From Aporrectodea caliginosa (taxonomy: Eukaryota > Annelida > Clitellata > Crassiclitellata > Lumbricidae): a stretch of 64,000 nucleotides of DNA. The notes under the pieces are model-generated. The model ran no database searches, was not told the DNA's origin, and saw nothing but the letters and a program-made list of their open reading frames with translations. This document shows positions 21,601 through 31,304 of this stretch, in pieces (position 1 is the stretch's first letter; the number at the start of each line of letters is the position of its first letter). The translations under genes and the position numbers were made by a program. The DNA lies in NCBI GenBank assembly GCA_020284085.1, contig JACEVL010000960.1:1-64000 (forward strand), in the 5' to 3' direction.

Positions 21601-24479
21601 GGTCAAAATCGTTCTCAGAGTGCGGCACCACTCTTCTCTGTTTATGGAATGCTGGAGTAAAACTTTGTCACAACTTAAAGTTAAATAAAATAATAGAAAT
21701 TATTGAAATGCAACATTTGTTTTATTTCATTTGATAATGTGTATTAATACAAGGATATTTCTGTTACAGAAATGTAACAAGACCGATAGTACTATAACTT
21801 CACAGTCATTAACTGTTACAGTAAATTCTTCGCTTTTCAGTGAACTAGTCCCTTCCCTACACCATCAGGACCTCTACACCTACTACTGCTGATAAATTTC
21901 AAATAGATGCTTCTTCATTAATTTCAATTCTTTCCGTTGCTTTACTTTATATCGTAATTTCTATTTCATTTGATTGAATGGTCCGGGATGAATGGTCCAG
22001 GATGAATGGTCCAGGATGAATGGTCCAGGATGAATGGTCCAGGATGAATCGTCCAGGGATGAATGGTCCAGGATGAATCGTCCAGGATGAATGGTCCAGG
22101 ATGAATGGTCCAGGATGAATGGTCCAGGATGAATCGTCCAGGATGAATCGTCCGGGTATCAATAGTCCGGGGATGAATCGTCCGGGATGAATCGTCCGGG
22201 GATGAATTGTCCGCATACCGACCTTTACGTAGCAAAATCAATAAATTTTCCAAAGCGCTAACAAATGTTAATATAGCAAATTGGCTTTGCCTCGAACCTG
22301 AGACGATTGGTCAACATTCTGTGACTGTGATAAATAGGGTGTTAATTTCTAAGTTGCTACAATATTTCATGAAACATTCAGCGTCGTTTTGGTAAGTTTA
22401 ATGGATATAATGATCCGCTAGTAAGAATACAGTCTCGTGTATTGGACCGTTCTCCTATAACAGTCTCCATCACACTTATGCATGCACTGTTGCTTTTGAC
22501 TGGGCAGCATACGTCTGCAAACTTGTTAGATGATCATAGGAGCGTGATATTGAACCTGAATCTGAAAAAGTGTGGGCCTCTTCGGAGCCTAGTTAAGCAA
22601 ATCGCAGGCCTCATGAAGATGGTTCCCTCTTTTCAGTACCATAATCTGCACGTGCTCGAAATTTGAAGTTTTACTGCGAACTGCGCAACTATATTAGGGC
22701 CTACCAAAAAAATAAGCTTAGGTAGCCGCTTGTGTTCAACAGTATAGTGCAGGGGTCTCCAAAGTACGGCCCGCGGGCAATCCGGCCCGCTAGGCCTTTA
22801 ATCTGGCCCGCGGAACTCTCCTTGAAGAAACAAACTAAATTGGGAAAATTGAAAATTTTAACGCCGCTGTACTCTGACATGCAAAAATCCATGTCGCTGT
22901 TTGTAGGCACTGTGCCTGATATGCAATGACACCATTGCAATGCTTAAAGAGTACAATATTCGGAGACATTATGAATCCAAGCATTCATCGCATTACTCAC
23001 AATTCACTGGACAGCTGCGTACAGAGAAATTTTTTCTTCGGAGTTTTGGCCCGTGGAGCTTTAGAAAGTCAGCAATGTGGCCCCCGCTGGAAAACTTTGG
23101 AGACCTCTGGTATAGTGCATAGAAATGTGAATCTGAGGCGCGTAGGCCTATAGCCATAATTATGTGCCTCAGGTTTTTATTTCGGTGTGACCGTCAAAAA
23201 TATAAAAATATAATTAATTAAATAATAAATTAATATATAATAATAAGAATAATTATAATAATACAGTGGCATAGTTCATGGGGGTCCGAAAGGTGTTCAA
23301 GGGGAGCTGCTTCCCCTGGATTTTGCAATTGTAATTTCAAGAATAAGAATCAGACTTTAGTTATACAAAATTTAATTATCATCTTAGTTTTTACCAATTT
23401 GGTCAGATCCACCTGCGTGCCGAATAAATGTTACAGCAGATTATCTAAAACATCAATTTTTACCTAAGTGCGCAAACAAGAAAACGTTGAGCTCAATGAG
23501 TTTAAATTTGAATGAAGCTTAAAGGAAATAATATGTTCCATCCATATTATGGATGGAACATGTCTTAGCGTCAGTGCAAAGGGGCAAGTGTGATTTTAGA
23601 ATTTAGAACGAATTTAGATTGGATTAAATTAGTATCGTAGCGGGGCATTTGATATTCCAATATCTTTTAAATAATTTATCGATCTATTACTTGCTCTGTT
23701 AAATGGGAGGCGGTGGTTTAGCCGTATATATTCTGTGTCTTGCAACCGGAGAGTCGCAGGTTCGAATCTACCACAAGCCACTGCGACCCTGGAAAAGTTG
23801 CTCACCCACAATTATCTGTGAGGAAAGCAACGGAAAACCACCTCACTCATCTCATCCCCGGGTGGAATAAAAGCCAATGGACCTGGTTTCGAGCAGAGGA
23901 CTCATCATCATCCTCAAGAAATGCTTTGACTTTCAGAGGTCCACTAGTTTTGGATTGCTCAACTCGATGGCTGACAACAGTTTACTGCGTTAAATTACAG
24001 GCACAGGATGCGCAGACCACGAGTTGCAGTGCGGTAGCATCGAGCGACAGTGCATATCGAAGCTACTCATCTGTGACGGGGTCAAGGACTGTGTCAATGG
24101 CCATGACGAAGATCCATCCTACTGTGACGGTAATTTCAGTCGAAATCTAGAATTTATTTAGTCTTGAAACTATCAAGTCGCAAGAAAAGCTCATGCATAG
24201 TCGCTTGCTGAAAAACAACACACCTATCGGTAGGCAGTTAAGAGTAGGCGTTTTATTTAGCTCATTTGCCCTGGATATGCAAGATCTAACAGGTTTCAAA
24301 ACTAAGGACTGAGTCTTACGGAAAGTTCCAAGCAAAATCATAATTGTCAATGTTATGCTTTTTGGCAATGATGACGCTTGAAGCAATTTCACTGAAACTC
24401 TGGATGACCACAGTTATAGGTTCATATAGTTTGTCCTTTATATCTTGCTACCTGGGTAAGGCAAAGCCGAAAAAGTCAT

Positions 24480-24548
<69 letters not shown>

Positions 24549-25540
24549 AATCATCGTCGTCTTCATCATCATCATCAATTCTTCTGGGCACACTTCATTA
24601 GGAAAGTGGTTGCTTTGAGCCATGACTAGACGTATGGTGGTAGAAAGTGTTCCTCTCCAGCACCCTTCCAGCTACACCACTGTCGCATTTATCGACATTT
24701 TCTCTGTTTCTCCGCTTGAACGAAACTTACTTTTTCAGTTTTCTTGCGCTTCTAATCTGTGCCTATAAATCAGAATCAGACAATTTTTCCACAAAAGTTT
24801 TAAACTAGTAATTGAATCGGTAATTAAACATGTTTTACATAATTGTTAGTTCTTCTTACATCCAAACTGAGTTGCCTGTTTTACTACTGTCTACTCTACC
24901 ATCTTGCTTGACACTTGTATTACGGCTACCCAGGCTTAGTGACCCTGTCCCTTTCTAGGTTACCCTTTTTAGGGATTCCTATTCGTGTTCATGGTATTCT
25001 TCTTTGATTTTGCTTAGATACTTTTGTTGCTTAGTTTGCGCTATATGATTGATCTATCGAGATAAACAAGTTTTTTCATTTGATTTGATTTGATGTTGTG
25101 AATATTAGACATTTACTTGTTCACTTTCGTTTGCTCCAGTGTCAAAGATCCGGGCAGGTGTGTCATTCAGTGGTTGGTTTACTGAAGGAACGTGCAGGGA
25201 TGGATCACGCCGTAATCTGTACTTCTGCCGAATGAGGATAACTTCGGTCAGACGTAGCTCGATCTTCGGGTCCTTCCTGCCGATGACGATGACTTCAACC
25301 TGCACACAGACTGTGATGGGTCTGTCGGCTGCAGAACAGGCCGCCCTGCCGTCTATGAAGCTCAGCTACTCGGTCTCCGGAAACTATCAGATCGCCAATC
25401 GCAGGTTTTTCAGCGCGGCAGGAAGACATAGCAGCATCTGTCACTTTCCGGATGACAGTTTTCGAGAGATGCGTTGCGAGACTTACATTGGGTCAACGGA
25501 TCGCTGCAACACTGGAATGATAGCATACCGAGATGATTAG
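18416..25540 (+). CDS. extracellular hemoglobin linker-like protein, copy B (3 exons)
   Basis: Exons 18416-18662, 24001-24129 and 25140-25540; both introns GT/AG and phase 1; predicted 258 aa, the same length as copy A. It has a signal peptide (1-20), a helical region with NLEKHIERLTEKLK (about 49-62), an LDLa module with six Cys, and a C-terminal domain with TSTC, SGNYQIANRR, CHFPDD and a last cysteine in DRCNTG. Size and domain order fit annelid giant-hemoglobin linkers, which bridge globin subunits in blood plasma. An upstream in-frame ATG at 18359 is not conserved in C, so the MNGA start is preferred. Intron 1 (5.3 kb) contains a MULE, a hAT and a SINE. The reading frame and splice sites are intact, so expression is plausible. 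An alignment to known linkers was not possible here. Confidence 0.83.
18733..18957 (+). repeat. left tandem-repeat TIR of MULE family 1
   Basis: About 15 units of ATTCATCC followed by CCGGAC, TGGAC or CGGAC variants. Confidence 0.92.
19025..19190. repeat. hairpin in MULE family 1 5' region
   Basis: GGTTACTTCATGATTT pairs with AAATCATGAAGTAACC about 150 bp on, and inside it TTCTATTTTC pairs with GAAAATAGAA. It lies upstream of the FLYWCH frame, where a promoter would be expected. Confidence 0.75.
19413..19850 (+). CDS. FLYWCH zinc-finger part of MULE family 1 transposase
   Basis: It starts MTTVNFGTSKRGKRTVIHRN, then YEYWRKG, WRCCKH, CKARLLTD and DHTHSG, the C2H2 pattern of a FLYWCH DNA-binding finger. 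The frame then runs into the LINE insertion at about 19850. The sequence on the far side of the LINE continues the same protein, so the original ORF joined this finger to the catalytic domain. Confidence 0.8.
19850..20343 (+). mobile_element. 5'-truncated LINE inserted in the MULE ORF
   Basis: It encodes CR1-like ORF2 tail (FAYVSPSTWNHLP) and ends GAGTGGCGCTATACAAATG. It is flanked by a roughly 35-bp target duplication beginning AAGCGGTGATAA and ending CCTTACCACCAACACCA, with small indels between the copies. Confidence 0.85.
20351..21364 (+). CDS. MULE transposase catalytic region
   Basis: About 337 codons without a stop. It has WLADGTFK (first Asp), ILTDFESAAM (second Asp), GCYFHLNQSV (C..H motif) and NIVEGWHHGIQ in the C-terminal part, ending LRAIAHLSHN. 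This is the DDE core of a Mutator-like transposase. It is separated from its FLYWCH finger by a LINE, so the copy is inactive as it stands unless spliced around the insertion. Confidence 0.87.
   Translation: MIKHTLPPTPTNLSFHFPSKFINFLLFDSGSGDDRLIILGDRMLLGGLARSDIWLADGTFKVVPSIFFQMYSIHFQFMNGINPAAVFCLLPNKTRATYDRLITELKNLMPSAAPKTILTDFESAAMGAFSHAFPGASITGCYFHLNQSVLRKVNELGMKNDYETDDVLRGSVRCLSALAHVPVDDVAESFDLLAEDMPEHDRMNELLSYFEHTYIRGRRLRGRGHNYGPAMFPIPMWNQYESAGDGIARTTNIVEGWHHGIQSLFMCTHPSLWLMIEGLEKDSQKQKAAFMQATTGAQEIGVKKYRDLVERVRRAVGGYGETNVLLYLRAIAHLSHN
21430..21660 (+). CDS. CCCH zinc-finger frame inside MULE family 1
   Basis: Open frame NHRDFRGGYVLCRHYEF, then KPNTCHREENCLFAH, ending in TAA. The C-x10-C-x5-C-x3-H spacing and following HLWTLEKDG resemble the CCCH fingers of ZC3H7/HELZ-type proteins. 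It lies between the transposase stop and the right TIR in the same orientation. It may be a second transposon ORF or a captured host exon; a preceding TTAG could be an acceptor. Confidence 0.55.
   Translation, partial: KINHRDFRGGYVLCRHYEFWKPNTCHREENCLFAHNYEEQHLWTLEKDGCFDIAEFIGQNRSQSAAPLFSVYGMLE
21975..22215 (-). repeat. right tandem-repeat TIR of MULE family 1
   Basis: Inverted array of the same unit (GGATGAATGGTCCA and GGATGAATCGTCC variants), about 16 units. Confidence 0.92.
22230..22749 (+). other. linker B intron 1, shared with A and C
   Basis: TTTTCCAAAGCGCTAAC ... CTGTGACTGTGATAA matches copies A and C directly after exon 1, confirming where the MULE was inserted. No other gene is seen. 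Confidence 0.6.
22750..23109 (+). mobile_element. non-autonomous hAT with BED-finger remnant, copy 2
   Basis: CAGGGGTCTCCAAAGTACGG and GGAGACCTCTG ends; exact 8-bp duplication GTATAGTG at 22742-22749 and 23110-23117. Same internal BED fragment as 7589-7936. Confidence 0.9.
23118..23699 (+). other. linker B intron 1, AT-rich
   Basis: An AT-rich stretch with a CAGTGGCATAGTTCATGGGG fragment near 23266 that looks like one end of a hAT-type MITE; its other end was not found. The part after about 23560 is shared with A and C. Confidence 0.4.
23700..23910 (+). mobile_element. tRNA-derived SINE in linker B intron 1
   Basis: GGCGGTGGTTTAGCCGTAT and GCAGGTTCGAATCTACC, same body as 11700-11925 and 43096-43300. 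Confidence 0.8.
24001..24129 (+). CDS. linker B exon 2 (LDLa module)
   Basis: Acceptor AAATTACAG and donor GACG/GTAATT; 129 bp, phase 1-1, six cysteines and acidic CDG...DC...HDED. Only two nucleotides differ from the A exon, both changing the protein. Confidence 0.87.
24478..24570. repeat. (ATC)n microsatellite in linker B intron 2
   Basis: About 90 bp of ATC repeats, counterpart of the GAT tract in gene A. Confidence 0.95.
25140..25540 (+). CDS. linker B exon 3 (C-terminal barrel domain)
   Basis: Acceptor TTTGCTCCAG, stop TAG at 25538-25540. All six cysteines of copy A are kept. Confidence 0.85.
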
Positions 25541-25920
25541 GACGCTACAGTCGCTTTCCTGTGATGTACAGCCTTATCTAATCATCAAACCTCATGCACT
25601 TGCCTTACTCGCTACTGCAACTGATCTATTGTTAATCAGTAAATTCACTTCCTTAATTAGCGATGAGCCTATATAGATGGAATTTGTAATTCAGCGCATA
25701 GGAACATTCGTGACATACCGGTACTCAGAATTAGGCTTTATATCCTCACTTCGACAAGGTTATCTATGGCAAAATGCATTGGTTTTAAGTCGCCTCGATT
25801 ACTGTAGCTCACTTCTTGTTGGTATTACAAACTCAAACATGATGAAATTCCAGAGTCAGGAACTCTTTGGTTAGGGTTGGTTGTTTATATTACCGAACCT
25901 ATTTTATACGGACATCGGTC
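25541..25920 (+). repeat. 3' flank of linker B with LINE remnant
   Basis: Inverted match to 9480-9828. It contains LSRLDYCSSLLVGITNS, a CR1-like RT C-terminal block, at about 25780-25840. Confidence 0.7.
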
Positions 25921-26576
25921 ATAGTGGTATGGTCTATTGACCTGCCATATACCATGTCGTGTCTCTTTATTCTGTAGTACAAAACAAAAATATGGTTCAG
26001 TCTGCTAGGGTATGAATTCTATCGACCTAATGTCGGAAGGTTCGGCTCAAATGAGTCTGTTTAAACAGCCCATGAACATTGTCTTCAGATTAAACATCAA
26101 ATGCTTCCATTTTTACTGTTATTGTGTAACTCCCCTCTGGTTCAGGGTTCTGTTCCAGTTCCACACAGTGGTGTTTCCATCGCTTAAGCGCCAGGGCATA
26201 GACCCAGGCACTCCTTCCAACTATCTCCCCATCTTCAACCAAGGGAACAGTCAGTCACATCTGGTGATAGCCAGCCATACTTGGACGTCTTGCGTTGACT
26301 CTGAAATGTGATGTACGCCGTATGCCGAATTGCTGAAGCAGGTCTTGAAGTCGGGTTGTGTCCGGAGAACAGGCATTCTCATGGTGAATATTTAAGTCGT
26401 CAATCATGACCAGTTGATAATTATAGCGTTCTTGTCTGGAGTCGAGCTTATGCAGACGGCTTGAAAAATGTTATCAAACAATTTTACAGGAGTTACGTGC
26501 AGTAATTCCCTTGTAAAATTCTGGGTTCGATAATGGTTGTCTTTACAGAATTGAACGGTTTTAAAGTGTATTGGAC

Positions 26577-26616
26577 GTGTACGTAGCCTATTATAATATA
26601 TATAGGCTACGTACAC
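26577..26616. repeat. perfect 15-bp palindrome
   Basis: GTGTACGTAGCCTAT and ATAGGCTACGTACAC around a 10-nt AT-rich loop. Absent as a palindrome from the partner near 39620. Confidence 0.85.
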
Positions 26617-26750
26617 TATATCCATATTATAGATGCAATAAGTATAATTGGTAAAGGCTGTAGTGGAAATCTTAGTTTTTTGGAGTTGATATATAGTTTC
26701 CGTTAAATCAGTTAACCTATTCAAGTTACTGAGAGCAGACAGCCCGTGAA

Positions 26751-27067
26751 CAGGGCTGCCGATAGAAATTCCGGGCCCCTAGGCAGAGCAGTCACGGGCC
26801 TCTAACTATCCTTAGACTTCATGAGAAATTTTTTTTTAAAAACAAACTGAAATAATAATAGTGTGGGTACAACCCTTCAAAATTATATTTATATGCAACT
26901 ATTGTAGTTAAGTGTCCGTAATATTATATTTTAAAAGGCATAAATCATAAACTTTGTATAACTGATTATAATATTTTTCATAAGTTGATTGCTGGGCCCA
27001 GCCCGGGCCCCTAAAAGTCGCCGGGCCCCTGGTTTTTGCCCTCTGCCCCCCTTTCTCGGCGGGCCTG
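26751..27067. mobile_element. hAT-type MITE, 317 bp
   Basis: CAGGGCTGCCG ... CGGCGGGCCTG ends, exact 8-bp duplication CCCGTGAA at 26743-26750 and 27068-27075. The inverted partner at about 39490 is the empty site, with a single CCCGTGAA. Truncated second copy at 37423. Confidence 0.92.
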
Positions 27068-27250
27068 CCCGTGAAGAGTGCACGTCCTTCGCTTAGGTGT
27101 AAATTATCTTTTTAGGCACTTATGTCCGCATTTGCGAGTCAATGACTCTTCAAGCTTTTAGTCGTCAGATTTCGACTCTAGCTGCCTTCCTTTAGCTGCC
27201 CGTCATCCATTTCATCTCCTCTCTCCACTTTCTGTGGACTGCGTCGTGTT

Positions 27251-28427
27251 CAAGCCACGCAATAGGGCCTACACACCGTAGACTGATTCATCCAGCCTTT
27301 GTGTCGATCGGTAGCGTCAAGCTGTTTGCACAGCCTCAGCCTAAACACCTATCTATAAAATTAGCTTACTAGTTATTGTCAGATAGGTTACATAATACAT
27401 ATATATATATATATATCATATCCTTAAGGGGTTAAGTTTATGCGAGAAGTGAAATTAGTTCCATTAAAACTTCGCTTGATCTGCGCTTGTTCTATGCTTG
27501 AAAATCAATTTTCGTAGCAGGACTTGGAATAATTTGTAACGTAATTAATTAATTTTGAACTGCTATAGCGCAGGTATCTAATGCAATGATAGGTTATTTG
27601 AAGACATAGCCTAAGACTTGACGCCTAATTCCGCGTATGTCACGACTCACAAATAGGCCTACCATTTAGGCCTACATGGTCAGTGAGAGAACTAGCAAGC
27701 AGAGTTACAAACAGCAGGCAAATAATGAGCATTGTAGCCAACTCAATATGTGAAATCGTATAATTTCGGAGATTTCAACCATTCGAACTTCATGTTCTGC
27801 AGCTGAGTGCCTACCTAACAGCAGCATCGTGTAGGACAAATGCATGTGTGTATAATAATTATTATAGGCCTACCCGAAATCTCGAAACAAAATGTCTGCC
27901 CTGGCGGAGTTTACAATCCCCACCTTTGAATTTACAGCCCAGCACGTTAACCGCTGGACTATCGTGATCCCCATAAAAAGCTGATTGCGGGTAAACAGCG
28001 TTTTTCTGCTGAACTCGTGCCTATAAACAGGAGGTGAAACTTTTTGTGCATCCGAACATTTATGCAATTACAAAAGAAGCAGAGGAAGAACACGACTGTG
28101 CTGGATATTAGCTGTATATTACACAATATAGTCAAGGACACAGCATAACTAAATAAACACTATAACTGCACTTTAACTGACCAGTGACCAAAACGAATGG
28201 GGGTAACTTATTCGCACCCATCACCGCCAAACAACAGAACTAGCAACAGGGACTATGATGAGAACGATGATGAGGGCGAGGATGATGATGATGACGACGA
28301 CACTATTGTATAGTTTCCAAAATATTTCTGAAGCACTCTTGACTTTTAAAGTTTTGAACCTCAATAGGATCTTAAAGCCCGGTGAAAGTCTTGAACGTAT
28401 AGGCCTACACTTGTTATTTATCTACAG
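27251..28427. other. no gene recognised
   Basis: An AT dinucleotide run lies near 27400. A tRNA-like A box (minus strand TAGTCCAGCGGTTAACGTG at about 27950) lacks a B box and is probably a decayed SINE. Confidence 0.4.
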
Positions 28428-28807
28428 CAGTGCTTCACAGTCATTTTTGATTACGGAAACCTTTTGATCTGACAATAATTTTTTGACGAAACCCCGACCT
28501 AGCCATGTCATATTCTGGTAAGCGTAGCACTTGCATGCGAAGTAGATCAATGTAGGGGAAGACAATATTTCCGTGAGAAAATTTAACAATAGTGTTACTT
28601 GAATGTGCTGTTACATTAGAAATGGGACAACGAGGTGAAGACAAAGGTTTCGTGTTGAAATTTCATTTTATATGATATCTAATAATAGGCTAATATATAT
28701 ATGTCTTAAAACTATACATACCCCGCGACTGTTATTAGTTAAAACTGTATTGGTGTACTTTTCACATAAAAGGGTTCCGTAGTAAAAAAAAAGATTGGGA
28801 AGCACTG
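28428..28807. mobile_element. hAT-like MITE, degenerate
   Basis: CAGTGCTTCACAGTCATTTT at the left pairs with an inverted CAGTGCTTCCCAATCTTTTT at the right. No clear 8-bp duplication. Confidence 0.65.
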
Positions 28808-29220
28808 CAAAAGATGTTGAAACAGAAGAAAATATGCTCATCAATCATTAGCTATAATTCAAGAAACGGGACACTTGAAGTCATGTACACAAATTATCCT
28901 GATAGGTTTTAAATGAACTAAACCTGGCTCACGCCAATACCACGTACCCTACGAGAAGCAGCGGAGTGGCTACACTTTCAGCGGGAGCGACAGAAACCGT
29001 ATAACCTACAAGACCAGAATTATCAGGCGTTGCAACGGTTGCAAAATACGGGCGTTAAGGTTCGAAACCAATCCATCACATTGTCAGCAAATAAAAAATC
29101 TATAACCTACTTTCTTAATTAAACTCACCATCGATAGCAAACTTCGAAATAGTTTCACAAACAACGCCCATCGTCAGAGTCACAAAGACCCAGAAATATC
29201 TGGTTAACGTAATACTTCGG
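28808..29220. other. no gene recognised
   Basis: No coding, RNA or repeat structure I can support. Confidence 0.35.
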
Positions 29221-29490
29221 CCTCACTCGGTTTCCTCCCACCGTCCACTTCGTTCCTCCGATAGACTTGACCTCTTGGTTCCCCGTAGTAGAACCGCTAT
29301 GGCTCAGTCTCGTTCCTTTGCTTCAATTGGTCATTCTCTCTGGAATGCACTCTCTCCCTCTGTTCGCTCTACAATTCTATCTAGCAGTCTCTCTTCTTCC
29401 TTCGCTTTTCTCAAAACCTGCTTCTTTTCGCGGGGACAGTCATAGGCTGGGTTTTATTTCATTTGCACCGAACTCTCCGACATTAGGTCG
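29221..29490 (+). pseudogene. LINE ORF2 C-terminal fragment
   Basis: A frame with RSFASIGHSLWNALSPSVR matches the CR1-like C-terminal block, followed by FLKTCFFSRG. Truncated before the usual terminus. Confidence 0.65.
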
Positions 29491-30014
29491 ATAGAATTCA
29501 TAGCATAGCGACTATGGGTAATGAGAGTCGTAAGCTCCCACAGAATCCGGCGCAATTATGAGCATTTGATGCCAAATGCAGTACATTTTGTGGTCATGTT
29601 TACCTACCTCGAAATTTTCAACGATGATTTCGAAATAAACCACTTTAATCATCTTGATCTGTGAGAAAATTTGACTATTTAATATGTGAGAAAACTGAGA
29701 TTTTAGGTGTTAGAACACCGCTCGCAGTCGCAACATTAAAATTGAAATGTCCTTCTAGACTTCTACTACAAGCAATAGTCGGATTTTCAAAAGCGAGACG
29801 AAGTAAAAATTTAGAGTGAAAGTATACAGCAACATTCTGTACTGAATTCTTAGAGACTTAAGTTTAGCGGCTTTAGTGTGAACATTATTTAATTAGCAGC
29901 CTGCAGGATCAACGATTGTATTTGCTGAAAATAACAGTTATGAAATGTTAAATTAAAAAAGTAAAACATTAAAACAATACATGAAAATACTAAAGGAACG
30001 TCAAGACTCAAGAA

Positions 30015-30242
30015 TCACTTGATATCGCCAAAGATCAATTTACGTAACTCGCACCTTGTAACAAACTCGCATGTAATCTGTGAGACGTTTACGCTGTCGA
30101 TTGAGTCACAATGGACATGCAAGATCGCTAAATGATTCAAACGCTCTTGACTCATGCTGCTATATAAGTACGTTTTGAGACGCCTTAATGCTAAGAAGCT
30201 GCATTCTGCTTCTGCAGTGCTACATGGTATTGTCAAAGGCAT
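30015..30242 (-). pseudogene. hAT transposase C-terminal dimerisation fragment
   Basis: STAEAECSFLALRRLKTYL, then SMSQERLNHLAILHVH, the hallmark of the hAT family dimerisation domain at the transposase C-terminus. No BED finger or catalytic core is next to it. The inverted partner copy is at about 60783-61004. Confidence 0.8.
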
Positions 30243-30417
30243 GCAGCCGAAAGTTCTATATAGTGGACGCGTCCAACGGGCCCCCTAGGGTGCTTGCGCC
30301 TATGGATTCCCAGTACTGCATTTCAATTCACTGAACCAACCTAACCACTCTTATTAAATGACAAGTAAAATAATTAAGATGATGACAATGATGATGATGA
30401 TGATGAAGATGATGATG

Positions 30418-30505
30418 ATCGTGCTGAAAGCGCCTCTGAAAAGTCTATGCTGCGAGAGGCTCTCTACAAATTTTTAGATACGATACGATACGATATCATA
30501 TGATA
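30418..30505 (+). mobile_element. LINE 3' terminus with GATAC tail
   Basis: AAAGCGCCTCTGAAAAG ... GCGAGAGGCTCTCTACAAAT followed by (GATAC)n. A (GAT)n run lies just before it. Confidence 0.6.
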
Positions 30506-31304
30506 CAAAGAACAAGCAGAAGATGAAAAGAGTACACGAGAGTCATGTCCTCTTTCTCATCGGGTGCTCTATCCACCGATAATGTCGCCTACTGTCAGCG
30601 CAAGTGCGCTCATTGCATATAGCCAAGTGTGTTCAGGGCGTAAGTGGAGTTGCAAACTACCGAATACCCTGGCACTGCCGACCTCTGAGCTGAGAGTCCA
30701 GCCCGCTAGGGCTACTAGGCTATGGCGCATTTCTTTAAATCATATGAATTAATTCACAGATCGAATGCACTCAATACTTAGGACTGTTTCAGTTGTTATT
30801 GTTCTGTTATTCCTGATTAAGTGTGGGCTGATGGCATGCATTCGCACCCAATAAATTTGATTGACGAAATGGCCTTAGAAACTTCATTTACTTAGCAACT
30901 TTGAAGCCAACATTAGGTCCATGTCTTGCTGGCAAACACATGAATTTAAACAATTTAAATCTCAAATCAAATAAGAACGTGTTGTTTAATTTCCACATAC
31001 AATGAAGCAATATGAAAAGGCTTAGGGCCTACTGCGCTGTGTTAATTAGTTTAGTGTTCACAACTGCTTGTCTCTCTCCATCAAGGTCTGACGTTCGCCG
31101 TGTTGAGCTACACCAGGGGTGGGCAAACTGTTGGCACATTGGGCCACATTAAACGCTCAAAAAATTCGGAGGGCCAGGTAACATATTTTAAAAATGAAAA
31201 AGTTTGCTGAATTAAATTTAATTATACTTTGGCTGTAACTTGTGAGATTTATGCAACTGTGAACATACATAACAATTTTCCCTTAATCCAGAGTGATTGC
31301 AGTG

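Larger units (their letters stand above)
18724..22219 (+). mobile_element. MULE DNA transposon with minisatellite terminal inverted repeats (family 1)
   Basis: The ends are GTTTGGTGAC... and, inverted, GGTATGCGGAC..., flanked by an exact 10-bp duplication GACCTTTACG at 18714-18723 and 22220-22229, the size typical of Mutator-like elements. Each terminus is a long array of about 15-bp units around GGACGATTCATCCCC, inverted relative to each other. Internally it encodes a FLYWCH finger and a MULE transposase and has a LINE inserted between them. It lies in intron 1 of linker B and is absent from linker A and C introns. Structurally it resembles foldback-type elements. Confidence 0.9.
25980..27250. 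repeat. duplicated segment, inverted partner 39230-39960
   Basis: Blocks such as GACGTCTTGCGTTGACTC, TCTCATGGTGAATATTT and CCACTTTCTGTGGACTGCG recur inverted at 39.3-39.9 kb. A LINE RT block KRQGIDPGTPSNY lies at about 26185-26240. Confidence 0.8.

Noticed and set aside
18733..22215. CRISPR-like regular repeats
   Set aside because: Units are contiguous with no unique spacers, are inverted between two arrays, and form transposon ends in an animal genome.
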